Shown: positions 6,450 to 10,768 of the stretch, piece after piece
How the letters are laid out: each line of letters starts with the position of its first letter
Position numbering within the stretch: the first letter of the stretch is position 1
Source of the DNA: Spirochaetota bacterium
Lineage (GTDB): Bacteria; Spirochaetota; Spirochaetia; Treponematales; UBA12059
DNA: 10,768 nucleotides
Assembly (NCBI GenBank): GCA_022709445.1
Contig: JAKLIU010000041.1
Coordinates: 1 to 10,768, forward strand
Reading direction: 5' to 3'
Notes under the pieces: model-generated
Told to the model about the DNA's origin: nothing
What the model saw: only the letters and a program-made list of their open reading frames with translations
Database searches by the model: none
Position numbers and translations under genes: made by a program

Positions 6450-7460
6450 TCAGAAGCCGGTCAAGGTAAAGTCCGGCTTGCCCTCGCGGAGATCCTGAAT
6501 CGCGGTCTCGAAACGCAGCCTGAGCTCCGCGGGAAGGGCCGCGTAGGCGGGTCCGCCCGGATCGAAGCCGACGTAGCCATCGGCCGCGCCGACGATGTCC
6601 GCGGTGCCGAAGAGCCGCTTTCCTTCCAGCAGGGCCTTGACCCGCTCTTCCACCAGGCGGTCCTGGGCGAGCGTGGCGCAGCCCACCACGGTGTCGGGCC
6701 CCAGCTGGTAGCCGGCCCCGTCGAACCAGACCACGGACCGGTCCAGCTCCGTCGCGGCCGACACGACTCCCAGCCCGGCCCCCCCGGCGATGGGGAGTAT
6801 CACCCTGGCGCCCGCGTCGAACACCGAGCGCGCGAGCTCCGCGGCCTTGTTGGCGTCGTACCAGTTGCCAATCTCCCGGTATTCGAGCCGGAAGCCCGGG
6901 TCCACCGCCTTGAGGCCCGCCTCGAAGCCGGGCTGTATCAGCCGGTCCAGGGTCGGGTAGCGCTGGGCCGCGACCAGGCCGGCCACCAGGGGTCCGCCGG
7001 GGTTGCGATCCATGGTCACCAGGGCGGCCAGGTAGCCCACCAGGTAGCCTTGCTCCGCCTGGTTGTACAGGACCGTGTGGATGGCCGGGTTCCCCTCGAG
7101 GTAGCCGTCGGCGATGAAGAAGCGCAGCTCGGGCCAGTCGGCGGCGATCTTGGCGCAGAGCTCGGGCAAAGCCGGGTTCGACGTGACCAGGAGGTCGAAC
7201 TCGCCGGAGGCCGCGATGTCGCGGAGCTTGTCCAGCCAGGTGGACTGGTCGTAGCCGCCTTCTATCACCTTGAGGCGGGCGCCGGGTATCCCGGCCACGG
7301 CCTTTTCGGCGCCGGCGACCAGCATTTCGTAGATGGGGCTGCCCGAGGCCACCCCGGGCACGAATACGGCCACCGAGGCCAGGTCCCGGGCCGGGGTCCT
7401 GCCTTGGCAGGAAGCGAGGAGCGCGGCCACCGCGGCCAGCGCGACGAGCGTTCGTTTCAT
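6450..7460 (-). CDS. BMP-family solute-binding lipoprotein (nucleoside-type ABC importer)
   Basis: This 336-residue lipoprotein is the substrate-capturing subunit of the importer, outside the inner membrane. Residues 1-17 are a lipoprotein signal peptide and LASC (15-18) is the lipobox, with Cys18 the lipidated residue. Family features are DQSTWLDKLRDIAASGEFDLLVTSNP (71-96 region), FFIADG (114-119) and the glycine-rich IAGGAGLGVVSAATE (224-238). Members of the family bind purine nucleosides in spirochaetes, but two usual ligand-region motifs are altered here: the N-terminal Asp/Ser-Phe-Asn motif reads PGVASGSPIYE (35-45), and the region normally ending in a lysine reads CATLAQDRLV (261-270). 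The ligand is therefore open. The start ATG (7460-7458) has AAGGAG at good spacing; an open frame extends to 7601 but lacks such support and would place the signal peptide internally. It is the first gene of the importer operon, as is common. Confidence 0.93.
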   Translation of the reverse strand: MKRTLVALAAVAALLASCQGRTPARDLASVAVFVPGVASGSPIYEMLVAGAEKAVAGIPGARLKVIEGGYDQSTWLDKLRDIAASGEFDLLVTSNPALPELCAKIAADWPELRFFIADGYLEGNPAIHTVLYNQAEQGYLVGYLAALVTMDRNPGGPLVAGLVAAQRYPTLDRLIQPGFEAGLKAVDPGFRLEYREIGNWYDANKAAELARSVFDAGARVILPIAGGAGLGVVSAATELDRSVVWFDGAGYQLGPDTVVGCATLAQDRLVEERVKALLEGKRLFGTADIVGAADGYVGFDPGGPAYAALPAELRLRFETAIQDLREGKPDFTLTGF

Positions 7461-7599
7461 CGTGATCTCCTTGTGCGTGCGCGGCGTGCGTCGATCCGCG
7501 CTTTTCATGATGTCCGGGGCCGAGTATACTTGTCGGCGCGGACGCGCTCGAGAGTGGACAAGCTCACGGCGCCGCAAGCTTACGTCAAAGGTAAACTGC
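7461..7599. promoter_or_regulatory. Divergent promoter region between the importer operon and the merR operon
   Basis: The region holds AGTATACT (7523-7530), a perfect 8-bp palindrome that reads TATACT on both strands. On the plus strand TTTTCA (7502-7507, four of six -35 matches) precedes TATACT (7525-7530) by 17 bases, a plausible promoter for merR with a start near 7537. On the minus strand TATACT (7528-7523) could serve the binding-protein gene, but the -35 position reads TCGAGC (7551-7546), a poor match, as expected for an activated promoter. Short inverted arms CTTGTC (7529-7534) and GACAAG (7557-7562), 22 bases apart, lie upstream of the leftward -10 and could be a regulator site. The assignments are predictions. 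Confidence 0.5.
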
Positions 7600-8064
7600 A
7601 TGGCACCCGAGAGGACCTACAAGATCGGCGACCTCGCCCGGATGTTCGGCATCACCGCGCGGGCCATACGCTACTACGAGGAGCTGGGACTCCTGGAATC
7701 GGACGACCGCGAGGGAGCGGAGCACCGGCGCTACTCCGAGCGCAACGCCGTCCGGCTCAAGCGCATACAGCAGCTGAAGGATTACGGCCTGACCCTGGCG
7801 GAGGTCCACGAGCTCTTCGAGCTGGCGCGGCGGGACCGTACCGGCGAGTCGGTGCGCAGGAGCCTGGCGGACAAGTACCGGGCCCGGCTGGAGGACGCGT
7901 CGAGGCGCAAGGCGGCGCTGGAGGAATACATGGAAGACCTGTCCTGGCACATCGAGCAACTGGACAAGGTGAACGATTTCTTCGGATGCCCGGGGCCCGC
8001 GTGCTCGACCTGCAGGTGGTCGGAGCGCTGCGACGTGAGGCTCCTCCTGGCGGCGGGAGGCTGA
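7600..8064 (+). CDS. MerR-family transcriptional regulator with four-cysteine C-terminal motif
   Basis: This 154-residue protein has a typical MerR DNA-binding domain: YKIGDLARMFGITARAIRYYEELGLL at 7-32 covers the helix-turn-helix and first wing, and the second wing and helices follow to about 75. Residues about 85-125 are a long charged helix that would form the dimer coiled coil. The tail, CPGPACSTCRWSERC (130-144), has four cysteines spaced C-x4-C-x2-C-x5-C, placed like the [2Fe-2S] ligands of SoxR (C-x2-C-x-C-x5-C) but with other spacing. It may bind a metal or Fe-S cluster or act as a redox switch; this is inference. The ATG at 7600 has AAAGG eight bases upstream. It is the first gene of the rightward operon and three bases from the kinase gene, so it is a candidate regulator of its own operon and of the divergent importer. 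Confidence 0.92.
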   Translation: MAPERTYKIGDLARMFGITARAIRYYEELGLLESDDREGAEHRRYSERNAVRLKRIQQLKDYGLTLAEVHELFELARRDRTGESVRRSLADKYRARLEDASRRKAALEEYMEDLSWHIEQLDKVNDFFGCPGPACSTCRWSERCDVRLLLAAGG

Positions 8065-8067
8065 AGC

Positions 8068-9519
8068 ATGCTGTGCGGAATAGACCTGGGCACTTCGTCG
8101 GTCAAGGTGGCGATCGTGGACGAGCACGGCGCCCTGATGGGTTTCGGGAAGTCGGTGCTCGGGCACGGGCAGGGCGGGAACACGGAGGACCTGAGGGCCG
8201 AGCCGTCCGAATGGTCCCGGGCCGCCGCCGAGGCCTGCCGCCTTGCGACCTCCCAGGCCGCGGAGACGGACGCGTGGGCCGCCGGCCGCAGGGTGATGGC
8301 GGTGGCCGTGAGCGGCAACGGCCCCACCCTGGTCGCCGTGGACCGCGACGGCAGGCCGGTGGGCAGGGCCCTGTCGTGGCTGGACCGCTCATCGCCGGCG
8401 GAGGCGGATCGGGCCAGCGCCCTGGCTGGGCACCGCATCGACCCGTCGTCCTACCTGCCCAAGGCCCTCAGGCTCTTCGAGGAGGACCGCAAGGGTCCCG
8501 GGTCGATAGCCAGGTTCTTCTCCGGCCCCGAGTACCTGGCCCACACCCTGGGAGCCGCCCCGGCATCCTACCTGGCGGATCCCTACTACGAGCGCTACAC
8601 CTGGCACCTGGAAGTGGCCGCCGCCCTGGGCATGGAAGCCTCGCTCTTCCCGCCGTACATGAAACCGGCCCAGGTGATGGGCGAGACCCGCGAGGACGAG
8701 GCGACCCTGTACAGCCTGCCGGCGGGCATACCCATCGTGTCGGCGTACCCGGATTTCCTGGCTGCCCTGGTGGGCTCCAACACCACCAGCCCGGGCCAGG
8801 CCTGCGATCGCACCGGCAGCTCCGAGGCGCTCAACCTATGCGCCACCAAGCCCTTCACCGACGAGCGCCTGTTCAGCTTGCCGCACGCCGTGGGGGGGCT
8901 CTGGAACGTGTCCGGCGGCCTGTCCACCAGCGGCAAGGCCCTGGAGTGGTACGCGTCCGCCGCCGGCTACACCGGCCAGCGGGCCGCGGAACTCTTCCCG
9001 GACTTCGCGGCCGCCGCCCCCGGCGCGGGCGGGGTCATGTTCCTGCCCTACCTGGCCGGCGAACGCGCGCCCCTGTGGGACCCCGCCCTCCGCGGCGCCT
9101 TCACCGGGCTGTCCCTCTCCACGGGAAGGCGAGAGATGACGAGGGCGGTGGTCGAGTCCTTCGCCTACGGCCTCAGGCTGGTCGCCAACCGCATGCGCGA
9201 CGGCGGACTGGCCCCGCGCACCGTGCGCTGCTCGGGCGGGGCGGCCCACAACGACGCGCTCAACGCCCTCAAGGCCAACGTGCTGGCCATGCCGGTGGAG
9301 ACCAACGCCATCCCCGACTGCGAGCCCGTGGGCGACGCCTGCGCCTGCGCCGTCGCCCTTGGGCTGCACCCTGACCTGGCCACCGCCTCCGCGGCCATGG
9401 CCAAACCCCGCAGGACCTTCCATCCGGACCCCGAACTGGTCAAGCGCTACGACGAAGGCTACCACCTCTGGCGCGAGGCGCTCGAGGCGGTCTCCGGCAT
9501 GGGCAAGCACCGAGCATGA
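8068..9519 (+). CDS. FGGY-family carbohydrate kinase (xylulokinase-like)
   Basis: This 483-residue cytoplasmic enzyme is of normal FGGY length and transfers phosphate from ATP to a sugar or polyol. The N-terminal domain opens with GIDLGTSSVKVAIVDEHG (4-21), the phosphate-binding loop. Asp229 in SAYPDFLAALVG is the likely catalytic base. The C-terminal domain shows VSGGLSTSGKALEWY (281-295), LPYLAGERAPLWD (326-338) and the ATP-site motif CSGGAAHNDALNALKANVLAMPV (388-410), all typical. In xylulokinases the segment after the first beta sheet carries a Met-His-Gly sugar-binding motif; here it is SGNGPTLVAVD (82-92), so the substrate is probably not plain xylulose, although a related pentulose or deoxysugar is possible. 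The start has GGGAGG within the end of merR, three bases after its stop. Position beside a nucleoside-type importer suggests it phosphorylates the imported compound or a sugar derived from it. Confidence 0.92.
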   Translation: MLCGIDLGTSSVKVAIVDEHGALMGFGKSVLGHGQGGNTEDLRAEPSEWSRAAAEACRLATSQAAETDAWAAGRRVMAVAVSGNGPTLVAVDRDGRPVGRALSWLDRSSPAEADRASALAGHRIDPSSYLPKALRLFEEDRKGPGSIARFFSGPEYLAHTLGAAPASYLADPYYERYTWHLEVAAALGMEASLFPPYMKPAQVMGETREDEATLYSLPAGIPIVSAYPDFLAALVGSNTTSPGQACDRTGSSEALNLCATKPFTDERLFSLPHAVGGLWNVSGGLSTSGKALEWYASAAGYTGQRAAELFPDFAAAAPGAGGVMFLPYLAGERAPLWDPALRGAFTGLSLSTGRREMTRAVVESFAYGLRLVANRMRDGGLAPRTVRCSGGAAHNDALNALKANVLAMPVETNAIPDCEPVGDACACAVALGLHPDLATASAAMAKPRRTFHPDPELVKRYDEGYHLWREALEAVSGMGKHRA

Positions 9520-9569
9520 CGGCGGATCGGCAGGAGTCAGCCGGGGACCGGTCCGGGCGGAACGGATGA
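9516..9569 (+). other. 17-codon mini-ORF linking the kinase and transporter genes
   Basis: An ATG at 9516 overlaps the kinase stop (ATGA, 9516-9519). The frame runs for 17 codons (peptide MTADRQESAGDRSGRNG) to a TGA at 9567-9569, which itself overlaps the transporter ATG as ATGA (9566-9569). It exactly fills the 46-base gap. It may be a coupling leader that carries ribosomes from one gene to the next, or chance. It has no clear Shine-Dalgarno and no recognisable domain. Confidence 0.3.
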
Positions 9570-10492
9570 CGATGCTCGCGCCGGCCGCCAACCAGAGCCT
9601 GATCCTCTTCCTGCTCATGGCGGCCGGTTTCGCTGCGGGCAAGGCTGGGGTGCTCAAACAGGAGACCGTCCGTTCCCTCTCGCGCTTCCTCATGGACTTC
9701 ACCCTGCCGGCCCTCATCCTGATGTCCATGCAGACCCCGTTCTCCCCGGAACTCAGGGACCGGGCCTTCCGGCTGCTGGGAGTGTCGGCGGCGGTGTACG
9801 GGCTCTCCTTCCCGCTGGCCTACGCTGCCACCGCGCTGTACCGCCGCGCCGACGGCCCGGAGCTCGGCGTGCACCGCTTCGCCATGTGCTTTTCCAACGT
9901 GGCCTTCATGGGATTCCCCGTGGCGGAAGCGGTCCTGGGCAGGGAGAGCCTCTTCATGGTCTCCATCTACAACATCCCGTTCCAGGTCCTCGCCTTCTCC
10001 GTGGGCGCGGTGATCGTGTCCGGCGGGGGCAGAGCCCGGCTCGAACGCGCCAAGCCCCTGCTTAACCCGGCCATCCTCGCCGCCCTCGCCGGCTTCTGCC
10101 TGTTCCTGTTCTCGGTGCGCATCCCCGACCCGCTGAGGTCCGCGCTGGAGCTGACCGGTTCCATGACGACGCCGCTGGCCATGGCGATCATCGGCGCCAC
10201 GCTCGCGGGCACCGGGCTGGGCGGCATGCTGGGCAACCCGCGGCTCTGGGCCACCACGGCGTACAGGCTGGTCCTGCACCCGCTCATCGTCCTGGGCCTG
10301 GCCAGGCTCGCCGGCCTGGACGGGCTGGAGCTGGCCGTGCCCGTGCTGATCGCCTCCATGCCGGTGGCCGCGAACACCACCATCCTGGCAAACGTCTACG
10401 GCGGCGACGCGCCGACATCCGGGGCCCTGGTCTTCGTGAGCACCCTGCTCTCGCTGTTCTCCATTCCCGTGATAGCGAGGTTGATCGCATGA
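9566..10492 (+). CDS. AEC (auxin efflux carrier) family transporter
   Basis: This 308-residue membrane protein has about ten hydrophobic segments and the two-bundle layout of the AEC family, whose bacterial members move small organic anions such as malate or malonate, often by unknown mechanisms. Signature stretches are FLMDFTLPALIL (41-52), FSNVAFMGFPVAEAVLG (109-125), IYNIPFQ (134-140), SMTTPLAMAIIGATLA (199-214) and the conserved end ASMPVAANTTILANVYGGD (263-281) followed by VFVSTLLSLFSIPVI. The ATG at 9566 was chosen as it overlaps the stop of the bridging mini-ORF; a second ATG two codons on (9572) is equally possible. No strong Shine-Dalgarno is visible, which suggests coupled translation. 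The stop overlaps the next gene's ATG. It may export a metabolite of the kinase pathway or import an unrelated acid; the sequence does not tell. Confidence 0.92.
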   Translation: MTMLAPAANQSLILFLLMAAGFAAGKAGVLKQETVRSLSRFLMDFTLPALILMSMQTPFSPELRDRAFRLLGVSAAVYGLSFPLAYAATALYRRADGPELGVHRFAMCFSNVAFMGFPVAEAVLGRESLFMVSIYNIPFQVLAFSVGAVIVSGGGRARLERAKPLLNPAILAALAGFCLFLFSVRIPDPLRSALELTGSMTTPLAMAIIGATLAGTGLGGMLGNPRLWATTAYRLVLHPLIVLGLARLAGLDGLELAVPVLIASMPVAANTTILANVYGGDAPTSGALVFVSTLLSLFSIPVIARLIA

Positions 10493-10768
10493 ACCGTTCC
10501 GACGATCGCCAGCCCCACCCGCAGGATGTCCACCGCGCCGACCTCATGCGCGCGATGGAGACGTTCCCCGAGCGCATCGCCCGCTCCTACATGGAGCAGC
10601 AGCGCCTGATCGACGCGCTCTTCGACACGTCCAAGCAGCTGACCCTGCTCCTGAACGCGGAGGGCGGCATCATGCGCGCCAGCCGTTTCCTGTCATCCGC
10701 CCTGGGCTTCGACGAATCGGACATCCGCGGCGCCGACTGGGCCGAGACGGACAAGCGGCGCCTGGGCA
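10489..10768 (+). CDS. PAS-domain signalling protein, N-terminal part (truncated by window edge)
   Basis: The frame starts with ATG at 10489, overlapping the transporter stop as ATGA, with GAGG eight bases before it, and is open to the right edge, giving 93 residues. Residues 20-50 form a charged, probably helical segment (ERIARSYMEQQRLIDALFDTSKQ). Residues 51-86 look like the start of a PAS domain: LTLLLNAEGGIMRAS, then LSSALGFDESDIRGADWAE, matching the family pattern of a hydrophobic strand, Asp/Asn-x-x-Gly, and lGy-x-x-x-eliG-x-x-w. No signal peptide or membrane segment is seen, so it is probably cytoplasmic. Output domain (histidine kinase, GGDEF or other) is beyond the window. Co-translation with the AEC transporter suggests that it belongs to the same pathway, perhaps reporting on the transported compound. 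Confidence 0.78.
   Translation, partial: MNRSDDRQPHPQDVHRADLMRAMETFPERIARSYMEQQRLIDALFDTSKQLTLLLNAEGGIMRASRFLSSALGFDESDIRGADWAETDKRRLG

Noticed and set aside
7461..7601. N-terminal extension of the binding protein to 7601
   Set aside because: The 47 extra residues are polar and would bury the lipoprotein signal peptide; the ATG at 7460 has AAGGAG at proper spacing.
6147..9374. A 1075-codon open frame on the plus strand
   Set aside because: It crosses the ATPase and binding-protein genes in antisense and the MerR and kinase genes out of frame. Arg/Gly/Pro-rich translation with no domain; a shadow frame of GC-rich coding DNA.

Overview
This is a bacterial chromosomal window with visibly high G+C (my estimate is about two thirds; not computed). 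Coding is dense, with ten protein genes (two cut by the window edges), four-base stop/start overlaps and short gaps. A lipoprotein-type solute-binding protein points to a diderm bacterium. BMP-type nucleoside importer genes, a large periplasmic-sensor protein and a NifU with a BFD domain fit a high-GC spirochaete or a similar anaerobe, but the phylum is a low-confidence guess. I saw no RNA genes, insertion sequences, CRISPR arrays or phage genes.

The left arm (1-7460) is entirely on the minus strand. Read in the direction of transcription, it starts with a four-gene ABC importer of the BMP/nucleoside type: lipoprotein, double-NBD ATPase and two permeases, with overlapping or nearly touching frames. 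The second permease ends inside the -35 box of the next unit, an iron-sulfur assembly operon: an Rrf2/IscR-like repressor, a NifS-type cysteine desulfurase and a NifU-type scaffold. That operon has a textbook promoter (TTGACG, 17 bp, TATATT) overlapped by a perfect inverted repeat with 10-bp arms, which is very probably the Rrf2 operator. Downstream, with its own promoter, lies the start of a membrane sensor with a signal peptide, a jelly-roll/galactose-binding-like domain and a first membrane helix, cut by the left edge.

The right arm (7600-10768) is on the plus strand and diverges from the importer across a 139-bp intergenic region. It encodes a MerR-type regulator with a four-cysteine tail, an FGGY-family sugar kinase, an AEC-family membrane transporter and the N-terminus of a PAS-domain protein cut by the right edge. 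The genes are spaced as one operon, with an ATGA overlap between transporter and PAS gene and a 17-codon mini-ORF bridging kinase and transporter.

Working model (inference): the divergent importer and the kinase operon handle a nucleoside- or pentose-like substrate. The importer brings it in, the FGGY kinase phosphorylates it or a derived sugar, and the MerR protein controls one or both promoters, whose -10 elements share one 8-bp palindrome. The Fe-S operon is probably a separate, self-regulated unit. The most interesting points are the Rrf2 promoter/operator, the SoxR-like cysteine cluster on the MerR protein, and the atypical substrate motifs of the kinase and binding protein. I do not see a clearly new system.
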